Assembly: GCF_037975245.1 (NCBI RefSeq)
Contig: NC_092581.1
Coordinates: 2,738,001-2,802,000, forward strand
Reading direction: 5' to 3'
DNA: 64,000 nucleotides
Origin: Apostichopus japonicus
Taxonomy: Eukaryota > Echinodermata > Holothuroidea > Aspidochirotida > Stichopodidae
Positions 13,374 through 27,688 of this stretch are shown here, piece by piece (position 1 is the stretch's first letter; each line of letters starts with the position of its first letter). The notes beneath the pieces were generated by a model that ran no database searches, was not told the origin of the DNA, and saw only the letters and a program-made list of their open reading frames with translations. The position numbers were made by a program, and so were the translations under genes.

Positions 13374-15398
13374 GTAAGTAAAGAAGACGTCTTTCTTACA
13401 ATGTTATTAGTTTACAACAGAGATTTTAATTTTTCTCGTTGAAATCGTTAACAGTGTGAGCGCTGGGACTATGTATGTTTGTATGTATGTGAGTATGTAT
13501 GTCTGTTGTGTATCGCTATTTCGTTAAGCATGCGTGAAGTTTATTATTGCACTGTTCGCCGTTTCACAGACGTGAAAGATATTACAGCTTTGAAAATATA
13601 TTAATGAAAGCAATCAAACGTAGCAGTTAACTCAGCAGCGATTAGCCATTTTATTTTGGAGTGTCCTAATTTTGTTTGAATTTTTTAAACTATTTTTTAC
13701 TGTATCAATGAATATATATATCTTCTCCCAGTAGTTTGCCGATCATATTTGACTCGTTATTAATACACCTCAAAATCATAAGAGAAAGACATGAATCTTT
13801 TTAATTTTTATAAATTTCGTTCTTACTTGGTTTATGATCTGGAATTTCGATAGCGATTTTTAAAATAAGTACAGAACTGGATATTTTCTTTTTAAAATAT
13901 CGTCAAATTAATTATTATTTTACACTAACTTCAGGAGCATTAACCAATGGACAATTTTGTTGTTGTCATAAGCCCAAGAATCGACTCTCATAATATATGA
14001 GGTAACTATTTTTTTTTGTATTATTTAAATGTGCAAGAAAAAGCCCGCGCGACTTTGGTCTCCTTTCATATAAGACCAAGATATTGGAAATCGGAAGTCA
14101 CACTAGTTCGATACGTATTTCGTGTACATGACACACCCTACGCTGTTGTCTATACCAAGGTGCCGTCGCAGATATTATATATACGTCTAAGTAGCATTCT
14201 AACATCGAATGAAAATAGTGGAAGTTTCCGTCAGGGAGTTGTTGTTTTCGCATGGCGAAGGATGTCTTTACGTTCGTTGTGTATATGTGTAGTTTTTGCT
14301 TCAAATTACATTTACAAAAAAATACCGTGAAATGTTCACATTAAATATATGTTTACATTGTTTTTCTGTGAAAATGCAAATTTAGTCTATAGTTAAATGC
14401 GTATTCTAAGGGAAAATATTTCGTTTTGAGATATCTGTCCTTTCAGTGAAATATAGACTGACTTAGCCCTATGTAGACATAACTAACATCTCAATGTTTT
14501 GATTTTTGTTTTACTACCGGTAAGAGATAAAAGTGACCTTAGTTCAAAAGTGAAAGTAAATTCTTCCCTACTAAGTTTCTGTCATTGAAACCATGAATGA
14601 AAGTCTCCCTGCTCTATGAATGGGTTTCAAAAATGTTGGCAAACTGCCCGCCCATAAATTGGACTCGCGTGGAAGGATGTGGTGGGGATGAAATGGAAAG
14701 TTCATTGTAACCCCAATTGCGGCGTATATTGGATCATGTTAATCATATGTGCCAAAATCCCCTCATATTATACGCGCTCTGATGTATACGTGCGGCATGG
14801 TACGTGTTGTTGTAAAGTGACGCAGTAATGACATGCCTGTCTGTCAAGCGACTTATCTGCGTTTTCAATTGGCAAAAATGATTCGTTGTAAAGCTTTCAT
14901 ATAATGAGAACGAAGATAAAAAAGACGTTAATGTTTAAGAGAAACTGTGTCAACCCCCCCACCCCCCCCCCCATGTAGCATGCTAAAGATAGATATGTAG
15001 AACTTACATATCATCAAAGGTATTTTCATGCAGTTTCTGAACCCACATAATGATTGATATACATACCATCGTACTAGACAATTCAAGCATAGTGTACTTC
15101 ACAAGTTCTATCTATAGATAGACGTTGCTTTCAACCCCTCGACCCCTTAAGTCATGTCAAACTCATTTCATCACAAATAGTTATCATAACATAGAAGGAT
15201 GTTTGTTATCCCACTGTACGCAATTTGACAGATGAAGTCGATTTGATATTAAGACAAGATAGTAAGATACTTTTGTGGACCTCCCTATTGAATTTGGACA
15301 GTTATAAATAGAATAATTGTATGTGATTTACGTAAAAAATGTGCGATTGTATTTATCATGTCTGTTTGTGTGATTTTCGGTAGTTCAAATATAGGCCT

Positions 15399-15444
15399 AT
15401 ATATATATATATATATATATATATAGATATGTAGATATATATGA
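15399..15444. repeat. (TA)n microsatellite
   Basis: Imperfect TA/GA dinucleotide tract. Smaller TA tracts follow at 15925-15955, 16032-16051 and 20635-20660. Confidence 0.95.
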
Positions 15445-18400
15445 ACTACTGAAAATGTACTGGTATTTATATATATACTTGCAACAGGAAGTGAACATCT
15501 GAATGTCTCTTAAGTATATATATGTTTATTTATATATATGTACCCTCACAGGCATGTAAAGACATAGGCCTATATATTATAAACAGTTGTTAACTAAATT
15601 TAACTGGTTTATCTAACTAAATTTAAGCTTCATCACGATAAGCCTTAGTGAGTTTTTAATAGTCTATAGTTGACTCAAATATACGCCGGTACCGTACTGT
15701 ACCATATTCAGCAAATTTTTTTTTTTTTTTTTTTAACACGCCAAATGATTTTCCAGATATCGCAGATGTGGATATAGTCCAACACTACAGACATTTCCTT
15801 GACCTTGTCACGTCCAGTGTTTATAATTGTTGAACGTACTTGCATATACCAATTGACCATAAAGTTAAGCATTTGAACGCATAGTATTTTACTTGCCTTT
15901 ATATACTAACAACAATACAGACTACTATATATATATATATATATGTATTTATATACATCACGTACAATCCGTTTTCAGCACGAATTGTCAATAACTCAGT
16001 GCCTCGGCAATTTTATACATTATCGTGTACCGGTATATATATATATATATAGGTTTAGACTTCGCCACAAGCAGCCATCTCGATCAATTTACAAAGAGTT
16101 TTTCGGGCTCAATTTATCTGTTTGTCGTAACTCGTACCACCAAACCGCACCGTAACCACAATTGTCACCTCTATCCAGATAGGGAGGGAGGGAGAGATTT
16201 GGACTAGGTCAAGACGAAACCATGTTGATTATAGGGGGGAGAAAAAATAATAATAGAAAAGATGTATAGATGAAGGTGAAAAGTAAATCCTAAGAGAAGC
16301 GAAAGGGATTGGGGGGGGGGGGGGGTGCATCTGAAAAAAAAGTTTAACAAGTGAGTTGAACATACATTACAGTGTGTCGCATATGTATAGGCATATAACC
16401 GTCAAGTTATGTATGTTGGAGTTGCATGAATGAATTTCCGCATTTAATTGTACAGATAGTCAAAGTCCATAAACAAACTTCCTATTATATAAATACAGTA
16501 TGATAGAAAAATTATATGTAGGGTTTTTTCACCGGATGTAGTATAGTTCAAAGTATCAGACTACTGAATTAATGATGCTTGCAACAAACAAACAAAACAA
16601 CAACTAATGATAAGCAAAGTGCTTCTCAAATGCAAAATTGACAGAAGAATTACCCAATTTTTCCAATTAATATTTCCATAAAAAATAATGGATTAAAACA
16701 AATCAATTAGAAACCCCGAACCAACTTTTGTGTATGATTTCGAGCCAAACCCCCCCCCCCCCCCAAAAAAAAAAAAAACTTTATGTAGCTATCGATTTAT
16801 CGTTCTATCAAATAAACAGTTCACCTGCTATTTCTTCCTGTGGCTTGTTGACCACCAGGATTCAGAAATTGGTCATAAGCTGGAAATCACCGACTAGACA
16901 AAAGTCCAAACGGAAGCATTTGTACTCTCTAGAAGGTAACCAAAACGTTGACGTTCGTTAATGGTGTAGACATGTTTTTGATATTTTTACTTTGAAAACT
17001 CAGCATGCGTATATTTTGTTCGGTATATATGAATGTTTGGAACTAAAGACTAATTCAATATGTGACGAGAAACATACGCAATATTCTACTAAAAGTGCCG
17101 AAAATGTCCGGACGACCCTTTTTGGTTTCCCGAAAAGGAAAACTTTGGAGCCACTCTTACGTACCTTGCAAATTTGTGAGGAGACAGCGGATTGCAAAGT
17201 CGGCCAATGACTATTAACGCAGATCGCAAAGTCGGTTTTTACTATTACGGTTAGCTTCGTCCAACACGGCAACATACAGAGACGTACTCAAAGCCGAAGG
17301 CAAAGTGAATTAATCAGGTCACACTCCCGGGGTCTATATCGAAGTTCTTTAATACAGCCGTTATTACCTTTCGGGGAAACATTTTATACTGTAGTTTTGA
17401 TTTTCTGTATGTGTAGAATGAAAAAAAAAATGGTTAAATATTCGCATATGAGCATTGACTTGATGAGAGGAAAAAAAAATCTAGGACGACGTATATTCAT
17501 TGGATAATTTCCAACCTTGATTTTTTGCAATTTTCTTTTGCCGGCAACTTATTGCTTCAAGGCGTCATTTCAATACCGGACAATTCTTGTACATACGTTG
17601 TCGCGGAGTACAATGGAGAACAGTTCCGCTCGCATGCACGCATGACAAAATTTGTGCACAATTTAACTTCCATTCAGAATTGTATACAGAATGAAAACTG
17701 TTATACACGTAAAGAAAATGAAAGCCTTTTGTGATTATTGTGGAAATGAAACACAATGGAGTTATTGTCTTTATGATTCGCTCTTGAATTACACGGGTGT
17801 TCTATACACCAAGTTTGGATGTACTTTTTTGGCCCTGTGGTACCTGGATGCAAAAAACAAGCATTTTTATCGCCCTGTATATCATAACATCTCATACACT
17901 TAGCCTATGCTCAGTTGTTCATTATTGAAAGAATACCAACTTATTGCAGTAGGATGCTTTGACCACACAAAAAAAAATATATATATATATAAAAAGGTGA
18001 GAAGAAAATAAAGGAACGGTTCATAAAGGCAACGTGGGTACAAAAGAGGGGAAACAATTTTTGAAAGAGAATAGGTCTGACACGGCCAGACGTGTTATTG
18101 CACCATATACCTTCCTCTATATCGTCGCGTTTGCGGTCACTATCGAATACCTCTATGGCTGTGTGTGGTTAGGGCTTTTCTGTATCTATCATATTTTTCG
18201 GGGGAAATGTACTTTTTGGGCATTCGAACAAGAGAATCAGCCGGCAGTATTTAGTTCACGAGGTATAGGCGTATTAACCTGAACAAAGTAAACTGTCGTA
18301 TCTGTATAAACCGTGGGAAGATGACTTATAATGGGGGTCTATTTCTCATCGTTAAAAGTAAAGAATAAAAAATGTAGGGGGAAAAAAAGGGGAAAGAAAA

Positions 18401-20527
18401 GGAAAAAAATACCACAAGTTTTCATTTGGATTGAATTAAAATATAAATTGAAGGTTGGATAATACTTGTCACACTGTGGGCAATCGTTCACACCTTTTTT
18501 TTCCACACAAGTTTTGTCATAATTATAGCGAGTAAAGTGGTGAACGGATGACGATAATATACACTCTGTATACAAACTAGTAACGCCGTTTCGCAGACTG
18601 TACTATAGTGGTGTATATAACAGTATTAAAGACATCATTCTGGCTCCCCGTTTTTTCTATCTCCTCCCCCCCTTTACCTTTAACAAAATCACTTGAATAA
18701 ACAAATCAAAATGTCATCCCCCAATTGATAACCCATTGTGTCACATAATTATAACCTTTCGCATTATACCATACAGATAAAACATGTAGGCTATAAGAAG
18801 TATATACTACGAGTAGTTTGGTGGGAAACTGGTTGGTTTATTAATTTAAAAATCAGAAGGTGACCTGCGTTCACTGGGGTTTTACTCTCGAAAGGACTAT
18901 AAGAAGTTTTCATTGACATTATCCCATTTGTACTGCAGACGCTGGAAGAACCCGGTTTCGTTCGCTATATAACATCGCCGACCGCGGCGACTCTAATAAG
19001 CGTAACCAACCACTCGTCTAGGGTCACGCTGGGATCAATTCTCCCGCTTTTATTACCTATGTCTGTCTTAGGATTAAACCATATGTTTGAAATTGTACAG
19101 ATAATAATAACGTCACATATCGAGACCGAATGTCCTGCACTTTTCCCGAGAGTTCACCACGGTGCGGGTGCAAATGACCCGATTGCTTAGGTTTGTGGCT
19201 GTGTTATACCGTACATATGGAACGCCAAATTGATAAGCTAACCAGGTGTATGATTCAGAAAGGTGCATGCATGCATACATTTATCCTTGAAGATAAAATC
19301 TATGCTGTTTTGTGAGAAATCATGTTCATAATGTTCCCTAAAGACGGGTATGATGTATGCGTTGCTACATGCGGCATACTGTTGCAACGTATATAACAAA
19401 ATGACACCTGCACACTGTACAAAACCTAAGGTGGATGCATCTTTCAAAACATCAGATCATTTCGTAAGAGGCAACACCATTTGCGTAGTCATTTCATACA
19501 GCCGTAACATATATTATTTTTGAAATACTATGGGCACATCTATGACATATTATAATGCACGTATCCTTCAGAAGCTTACAAACACTAATATTTTGTGAGC
19601 CTTGCGGCGTTCCATAATGTTGTCGAACGGTATATGGAACGCGGATAGGACGGATAACTATATAGTCCGAGCTGAAATTAAGGCTGAAAAAGCACAGGTA
19701 TTAATTCGGTTCATTTCTCAAACGGGCCTACATTTGCTTAATAAACCTGTACATCAATATCGCCCTGTCAAGGAATTGGTTGCGATTTTAAACTGTTTTG
19801 TTGTGCAAGCGAGGCGGGCAGCTTTATAAAGAAGTGAAACGCTATGCAGTGACAGGCGGAGAAAATTTGATCGCGTAATACAAACCGAATTTTCGTTCAC
19901 AGATAATGACATCTTTATGTTTTGTTGTTGGACTCACCGCCCAACATGTAACTCCATGTATAACTTTAATCACTCTTTAGGGACTTTCATTCACGCTACA
20001 AAAATTGCATACGTTTATTAAAGTCGACATTTGTAGTATTTATAATCCTGGAGGGAACCCTTGGTGAGTTTATTTTGCACCCCCCTCTCCTCCAATCGCA
20101 CAGTTTATAATGTAGTCGAAATCCGTGTGCTTATAGTTTCCCCCACTTATTGATGAAACAATTTCAGGGCTATTGGTGCATAATTTGTCTTTCCTGTTTC
20201 ATGATATTTTGAACTAGCATTATAATTGAAAATGTTTTGAACAATACATGGGAGCTATTCGTTCTTTTAATAAATCAATCACAAAATAATATCCTGTATC
20301 GCATCTTTCAGTGGGAACAAGTACTAATAGACATAGGCCTGTGAATACGCGTGGGACGGTCTCAGTGCCCGGGAAAGGAGATCAGTATTGTGTAAAGTTA
20401 CACATGTTTGATCCAGTTCCAGAATCCATATAGCTTCTCATTTATGAGTAAAGACGTGTTTTTATGACAATATGGTACCGGGATAAATACCGGCATATTT
20501 ATTTTGTGTACTACAGGGTCAATTTAT

Positions 20528-20615
20528 ACATACATACACACATACATTCATACGTATATACACGCACACATAAACGCATGCACACACCCATGCATGCATA
20601 CACACATGCACACTC
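20528..20615. repeat. (ACATAC)/(CACATG)-like simple repeat
   Basis: Degenerate tetranucleotide/hexanucleotide repeat of ACAT and ATGC units. Confidence 0.8.
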
Positions 20616-20760
20616 GTGACAGAATAACGTTCAGATATATATATATATATTTATTTATATTTTCTAAAACTTTACTCCTTATTTGTCAATTATGAGTCAT
20701 ATCTTGTTCCTCTGGTTTTCTCTAATAATATTTTCTTTTGGAGTAAACGTGGATTGTCGT

Positions 20761-20797
20761 TATATTATATGATATATATGATATATATATTTGTATA

Positions 20798-20870
<73 letters not shown>
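20761..20870. repeat. (TA)n microsatellite, 110 bp
   Basis: Near-continuous AT dinucleotides; the isoleucine/tyrosine-rich open frame over it is an artefact. Confidence 0.97.
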
Positions 20871-20872
<2 letters not shown>

Positions 20873-22532
20873 ATCTCTCAACGTTAAAACTACCACGAGT
20901 AACCTGGATTTAAAACAGCTTGCGATCTACATTTACCGACCAATCAGAAGACAACCTTGGATGACTCACACATCTGGGATGACTTCATGTACTGGTATTA
21001 GGTAGCTGGTTATATGAATCTCTGCGTCTTGTAGACGTCCAGCAAGTCAATGACCCCCGAAATATCCGCAAGATTTGCGTATCATTTGTGCACTGACTAG
21101 TTCGCTTTACATGACGTCATCGCATCGAGAAACGCTGTTGCCATACAGTCATCATTACTTGCTCTGGTTGACTGCTCATATACAGAAACCGCGATCAATA
21201 AAACACGGGGGATTGTTTTCTGCATATTAGCAGTTACTTATTGTATTTACTATACAGTTGAAGTGCACACAGAGACGTTTTGTATCTCTATGCCATAATT
21301 TCACAGTATTTATTATTCTTAAAGTGTTAGTTTATTTTTAATTGAGAAAGTAGACACCGCACGGCTTACTATAGTTTTCGTCGGCTTTGTAGAATGGACG
21401 AAATTTTTTAGGTACATTATATTAAACACATAAATTTAAAATGTGTTACAGCATTAGCGGTTTGAAACTTGGCCAATAATTTGTTCTCAATTTAGTTCAA
21501 CCATCTTGTGAATACAAATCTTAAAATCACGTATTCTTATAGCTTATTCAACCGACAAATTCTTAGCCATATATCCAGTCACAGGGTTAACCAATCACCT
21601 GAGTTGGGAGAAATTGTAGGGGAACAGCAAGATTTTTTATATTTTGTATATAGATATAAACAAAAGACAGAAAGCAAAAGAATACGCATATTAAAACAGA
21701 TTGGACAGGCTGGCTTTGACACAGGTGTAATAAATCCACGCAACACAGAGAGCTAATAATTATGAAATAACGTTTGACTGTGTACACCGTGTATACACAC
21801 GCTGGCGAATTACACTGGTTTTTTGTTTGAACTCTCACCGCACTTAAACTTGGCAGGATCTGGTCGATTACAGGAAAATGACCGAGGACTTACATCTGCG
21901 CGTGCGTGGCAGAATGCTAGCCTTTATTTGACCTCGAATAGTTTCTAGGAATTATTACATACACAGCCGTAGTAAAGGTATCACTGAGCCGGGGGTTTTG
22001 GCGAAATGGTGGGCTGTTGTTGCTGCTGTTGTGGAAGATACCGTTAGAACGAAGTAGATTACGAGAAAGGAAAAAGGGGTAAAGTCCTCAGTTATACATT
22101 TAATTTGTTCCATCCTTGTGCACACGCCCAGATTCATATGTTGGTATCGTAGGGGACGAACTGGACTGTGTGAACGCTTGTGTAATTAAAGTTCTACATA
22201 CAGTTGCTTCGTATGACTCACATTTTGGTGAAAACTCTTATTATAATAATAGTATTAGTAATAATATTAACTGCTTGTAGGAACGGATCTACAGTGTACC
22301 TTGTGCTGTTTACATGTGTTTGCCAAACGTGGAAAATATTATTGACATGTAATATATGCTTGGAGAAATTGGTTACGTTATAACTCTTCACAAGTTGCGC
22401 GATACCTTATAGATACCCACAGTATATTTAATGTACCGCAAAACCGCAAGGTAAGATTATTATTATTGTCAGCAAAGAACTACGGTAATATATACTATAT
22501 GTTTTATTGTAGGCTATACACGTAGGGTTATA

Positions 22533-22562
22533 CCAGGGAGTTGTTATGGAACAACTCCCTGG
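22533..22562. repeat. Palindrome family B, copy 1
   Basis: A perfect 13-bp arm CCAGGGAGTTGTT pairs with its inverse across the loop ATGG. Nearly the same sequence occurs at 44563-44587. Confidence 0.8.
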
Positions 22563-23113
22563 TTATACGATGTATAGATATATATGTAGGCTGTACACAC
22601 GACACTGTGGTTAAATGCAGTGTATAGGTATGCGTCGCTACGAGTCGTAAGTATGATATAGCCTACATGTCTATAGGGCTTGTTTATCAAGAAAATTTCT
22701 TTGCCAGGTTTACCTTGTAATTTTATGTTCCCATCACAAAGGGAAAAAGTGATAAAAAACTTTTAAGCGAAGTACGTGTCACGAAGACGACTTTTTCGTG
22801 AAACTTCAAATCTATCAATTTGGTTTCGAAAGCCTGGAAGAGCGTTTACTAACCCGAGGACGTTGTAATATAGATGAAAATATAGACTAGCCAACTGCGT
22901 TGCGTGGGTGTTACTTAAGCCACCCGCGGGCATGTAAGTTTCATGTTGAACTGTTTTATTTTTAGGGCCATCAAAGGAAATGTCAAAATGACGTCATAAT
23001 TTGATAACTTCAGTGTGTGTTTCGAAATGACATTTTCATAAACAGTCAGAAATCAGACTGCGACTTTTGACCGTTATTTCGCAATCATTAAACACTTCGC
23101 AAAAGCGGTGAAA

Positions 23114-23125
23114 TGCATTGTGGGA
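23114..23125 (+). promoter_or_regulatory. ZNF143/SBF-type promoter site
   Basis: TGCATTGTGGGA matches the core of the Staf/ZNF143 binding element, usually found near transcription starts. About 220 bases downstream is a good splice donor (GTGAGT at 23346), so a non-coding first exon may end at 23345 on the plus strand. Confidence 0.4.
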
Positions 23126-23345
23126 GCTTAGTCCATCACTACATTTCAGTACACTGCAGCTTGGATATCGTCTGAAAATCCGTTTTAATACATATTCATA
23201 GAGCAGCAATCGAATTGCTTGAACCAAAACCTTGAAGAAAAGAAGTTAAATATTCATTAAATATCTGTTTGCGACGATGTCGGACTCACGATGTGGATGA
23301 AATTCGGAAATTTCTTCGCCCCGGCTTGAAAAATAAAAACGAAAC

Positions 23346-26300
23346 GTGAGTAAAAACCTTTCATCTTTCGAATTGCACATTTTCCGTTTTCAAGAAGGTA
23401 CAACCTCCATCGTCCGGTCAATGGTATAAAACAAATTGAACAATGATTTTGGGCTAAATTCGGAGTTGTTCCAGCATTCTGGGTTGAATTAAAGTGACAT
23501 TTGTAAGGTTGCTCTTGATCACCGGCATCAACGTATCCTATCGTGGTTAATTGAATATGTACATGTGTATGCGCATTACCATAGTGTGTAGCCTAGGGTT
23601 ATAGTTTTAAGTATTCTACAGTACAGTGTATTCATATTACGGGACCTTGTGTTTATGAATGATGTTATACATTGTTTACGAATACAAACAATGTCGTTTC
23701 CTTGAATTTTAGGGTAGTGCTAGTACTGTAGTGACCGAGCAGTAGGACCCTACAGTACAACTACACAATACTAGGCCTATACTGGTAATTTTAAGTTTAC
23801 TACTGACTTCTGCCACTGGTGGTTGTCAGCAATGGCAATACCCTCATACCAGCCCAGCTACTAGTAGTATTCAAGTACTAGTACATATACTAGTACTTGA
23901 AAATTAAAAAGCTTACATTGAAAAAAAGGTACTGCCTTGGTCGGCTCTGGTTAGTACTAAGTAGTTTTACCATTGTGTGATTTAATCCGGTGTACCTAGA
24001 TACATAGGTTGGTCGAGTCAGTGACAGGTTCTGTACTGAACATTGGTTCTGCACTGAATTTTTGTACATTGTTCGCAACACATTTTGGTAGTATCCTTTT
24101 GTGTGTGAATTCATATTGCACTTATTTTTTGGGGGGGTTGTGCATGTGCCCATTTCACTTTGTTTCAAAGTTCTTCAACTTGTACTGTTGTATGTCTCTG
24201 TCATTTTCAGAGAGAAAATGCATTTACAAGTTCCACTACAATGTTACGTAATATGGGCTTGTTGCAACTAATCTCTGCCTGTTGCATTTAAAAGCAATGT
24301 GAAGTCATTCGTCATGTGACTTTAAATATTGTCTCCTATTATCCAATGTTCTGTTAATATTTATTTTTGTTTTCTTTTATTTTCAGGACTCTTTCTGCAT
24401 CTGCGGGTTGGATTCTCCTTTGTGGGCAGTTGGGATATAGTACATGCATCGATATTCGAGACAATTGTAGCCTGCAATTATTTCAAGTTGCTTCCTTAAT
24501 GTGTTTTTTTTTTTACATTATTCACAGTTTCAACAAATATGCATGTGTAAAATAAAAACCCCACCATATTATCTTCATTGTCATACATCATGTGGCAAAT
24601 ATTGATGCAATTGCATGTGGTTGTTTTTGTAGGTCCAGGTTGAAATAATGTTGCGGTGGAATGGAAAGTCAATTGTGCATCTTTTGTTCCTTGCAGAAAG
24701 TACACGAACCTAAGCATTCAATAAGGCTCAAGTTGATTTTTGTGTTTATGCATATGTGACACCTACCTTTGATAATTCACTCTGTAGACACAATCTAATG
24801 GGTAAAAGTGACCTGTTCTTGTTGCTTTGTCACAGGGTCAAACCTGACAAATTTCAAATAATGACAAGTCGTGGTACTCATCATGAATACTAATGAGGCC
24901 ACAATTTCAAAGTTAATGTTTCAAAAATATAGTCCCAGCAATTGGTCTAACTGCATTGAGACATTGTGGTTGTTGGTCGATGACAGGTAAATGATAATAT
25001 TTGGTATATTGATTATGTATATTAATGAGGGGATGTGGCTAAATACTAAGATTGGGTGGCCCATTAACCCTATACAGTAATATGGCATTTGTTCACCAAG
25101 GTATAATAGATATTTTAATTAAAGCTTGTTTCAACAGACTACTAATCAAGTCATTTCCAGTCAAGAGTGTAAAGTAATGTGTTAGTTCACATACAATTTT
25201 TTCCAAGTCAGATCAATTTGCTGGTCCTTGCAAAAACGCAAGTGGAGAAATTGTGAAAGTTTTGCTATCGCACAGGTTGTTACACTGTTACTTCACCCTG
25301 AATTTTCTCGTTACATATTTGCTGACACTTCATAAACATCTTAATGTGCTTGCTAAGAACAGAAGTAAAATGCTAAAGTCAGTTTTGTCAATCTCACTCA
25401 CATTAACTTACCAAACAATTATTTTTTCATGAGTGTTTGTTCATTGAGCATGAAACATTTCCTTTACTTTGGCCGTACCAAAACAGTTCATTGAAGACAT
25501 AGTCATCCAATTCTTTCAATTAAAGTTTCATTTCACCTTTTAACTTACATTTATGGAAAAGCGTCTTTAAACTGTATCTGTTGTGTTGCTTTGAAGTGTT
25601 TCGAATGATTTCTAAAGGTAGTCAGTATAGGCCCCAAATTATAGCACGCTATAATTGCTCGAAGTTTTCAAAAAGTACTTTCCTTGAGGTCTTTACTCTT
25701 CGAATTGTTCTCAGACATTTTGAGGAACAAACAAGGTGACTGAATGTCCCAGTGAGGAAAAATACAAATAGTTTAAGAATTTTGACAAAGGTGACCATAC
25801 TTGAATATCTAGCATAATTGTGGCAAATACAGCATGGTAACATTATTTTTTATGTGTTTCAAATCAATTTAAAATTGAGGTTTTCTAATGAGCAACTATC
25901 AAAAGTATAGTGTGTTCATATATTAGATGAACAACACCTTAGTATAAACTACTAAGTATTGCTTAGCCTCTTCTCTAATTTTTAACAAGTAATTCTTTTA
26001 AGGTTTCTTTTAACATTTTTTTTAAGGCGATCAGTCTTTCAGGTAAAAGTAATTTTCCTCCAATAAAAGAGAAATTCCTTTACAATTGGTATTCTATTTG
26101 ATTCTTTGTTTGTCAAAGGTGTCAGAAATTGGATCTTGTACCTCATACCACATGTCCATAAGACTAATAATATTTACAGCTCCTTAAAGACAAACATGCT
26201 ATTCTGCTCCTCTGTACCTTTAATTGCAGTCTCTTGCAAGAAAGTGATTACAGTTATGCAGTTGCACATACTTATCCATCACCATGCAAGTTATGCAACA

Positions 26301-26670
26301 GGCGGATGCCTCCTGTGGGTGGGGGGGGGGTGGGGATTGTTCCTATCAATATACTTTGACTTCACCTCTCATGGGATGCTAAGGAATATGCAGTGCAATG
26401 TTACTATGATAAGGCTAAGCACATGCAGAGAAATTAATTCGCGATAGTAACCACACCCCCACTCTTTGAATTGCATGCTCAAGGTTTCAGAAAGGGTGTG
26501 ATGTAATATGCTAAGCACATCACTTGTCTGAGATCACCCACCACCTCCCCCAGCACACACCATCGTTGAAACGTGCAATTGAAACCGAACCAGGTGATTG
26601 AGCATCGGCTGCTACGTAGTGCTTATGACTATCCCTACGAACCGTGGAAACGAGTTGAATGTAGAGCTGG
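23346..26670 (+). other. Possible intron or non-coding transcript; no coding exon recognised
   Basis: After the donor at 23346, a good acceptor (TTTTATTTTCAG| with exon starting at 24387) is the best downstream partner, but the sequence after it encodes nothing I know. CpG is low and there are few simple repeats, unlike the flanks. Confidence 0.35.
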
Positions 26671-26677
26671 ATCATAT

Positions 26678-26818
26678 GATGCTAACTTCTATACAAATTC
26701 AGTCATCACTGAATTTGTCTAACATCACTCGGTGCCGTGCGGACTGAATTTTGACCGGTTGTTTTCTAGCAACCTGAAATTTTACGAATGTTTTCATTTG
26801 TGCTATGGATTTATCCAA
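26678..26818 (+). repeat. Diverged direct duplication, copy 1
   Basis: Shares the ordered landmarks GATGCTAACTT, AACATCACTCG, GACCGG-TGTTTTCTAGCA and ATTTATCCAA with 26934-27078, at perhaps two-thirds identity by eye. It includes the start of a 63-codon open frame (26732-26923) that is not recognised. Confidence 0.5.
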
Positions 26819-26933
26819 GCAAAAACCTATATAAACCTATTACATCTGCTAAAATCGATCGAAGTATGTACACTGGCTTCTGTGTTGTTGCATTCCAGCG
26901 CATACGCTGTGTTAAATGTATAGCTGTATATAG

Positions 26934-27078
26934 GATGCTAACTTGTTGAAATTTCAAAGATGGCGGCCCAACATCACCCGCGAGCATTGGAGACATGTGA
27001 AATGAATTGTGATCGGCCGTTTTCAAGCAGACTGTGATAATTGACGGATGTTTCTGTGTTTGGAATGAAATTATCTAA
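26934..27078 (+). repeat. Diverged direct duplication, copy 2 (carries a YY1-like box)
   Basis: Partner of 26678-26818. In both copies the same reading phase gives FDRLFSSNL or CDRPFSSRL, so the duplication was once colinear. Copy 2 has AAGATGGCGGC at 26957-26967. Confidence 0.5.
26957..26967 (+). promoter_or_regulatory. YY1-like box
   Basis: AAGATGGCGGC. The ATG opens a 25-codon frame (MAAQHHPRALETC...) ending in TGA. Confidence 0.4.
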
Positions 27079-27688
27079 CTGTTTGTGAACATTTGGCGTT
27101 TGTTCCGGTATTTTAAGTCTTTTATGAGTCGATTTCATGATCGGTCGCTATGGCTTTTGGAGCCGTGACCTAAATATCACCTGTAATTTAGCGGATTTCC
27201 TGTGAGTATTTCTGTTCGAATTTATCGCTAGTGGTAAGTCAGAAACCTTTTTATCTTAGTTTCCAGGTTCAGTAGACATTTGAATGAGGTTTTAATGAAA
27301 ACAACACATTTTTTTCAACATTTATTTCTCGTCTCTCAGTGAACGATTACCGCCGAAATTCAAAATGTGTGACGTCACCAAAGCTTAATAAATTCCGGCG
27401 AACCTTGGGTCTGCTTCCCAACTGAAACGGTGGCTCATCACATCCGATTCGTAAACCGCGGTTGTTGGTCTAAGTGGCGGGTTTATGTTGTTGATTCGAT
27501 TAGGATAGGGACATGGTTTTAGGGATTCCTTTGGCAGTATACCAACAACATAACATGGCCAATAAGTTGCTGGTAGTGCATGGTGTGTTGTAGGTTTGGG
27601 GTTAGGGAGAAGGGATATGGTTTTTAGAGATTCCTTCTAGCCTGCTTGCAAAATATAGCACATACAATCGAGTACGGTTAGTGGTGTT

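Larger units (their letters stand above)
13400..23090. other. No gene supported
   Basis: AT-rich sequence with TA tracts, poly(G) at 16309-16325, poly(C)/(A) at 16749-16774 and T-run at 15717-15734. Frames up to 104 codons (14016-14330) lack recognisable motifs. Confidence 0.6.

Noticed and set aside
14016-14330. 104-codon plus-strand frame
   Set aside because: No recognisable motif, no codon bias apparent, and overlapped by a frame on the other strand.
26025-26041. Possible 16-base microexon between TTTTTTTAAG and GTAAAAG
   Set aside because: Splice-like sequences this close are expected often in AT-rich DNA and nothing links it to a transcript.
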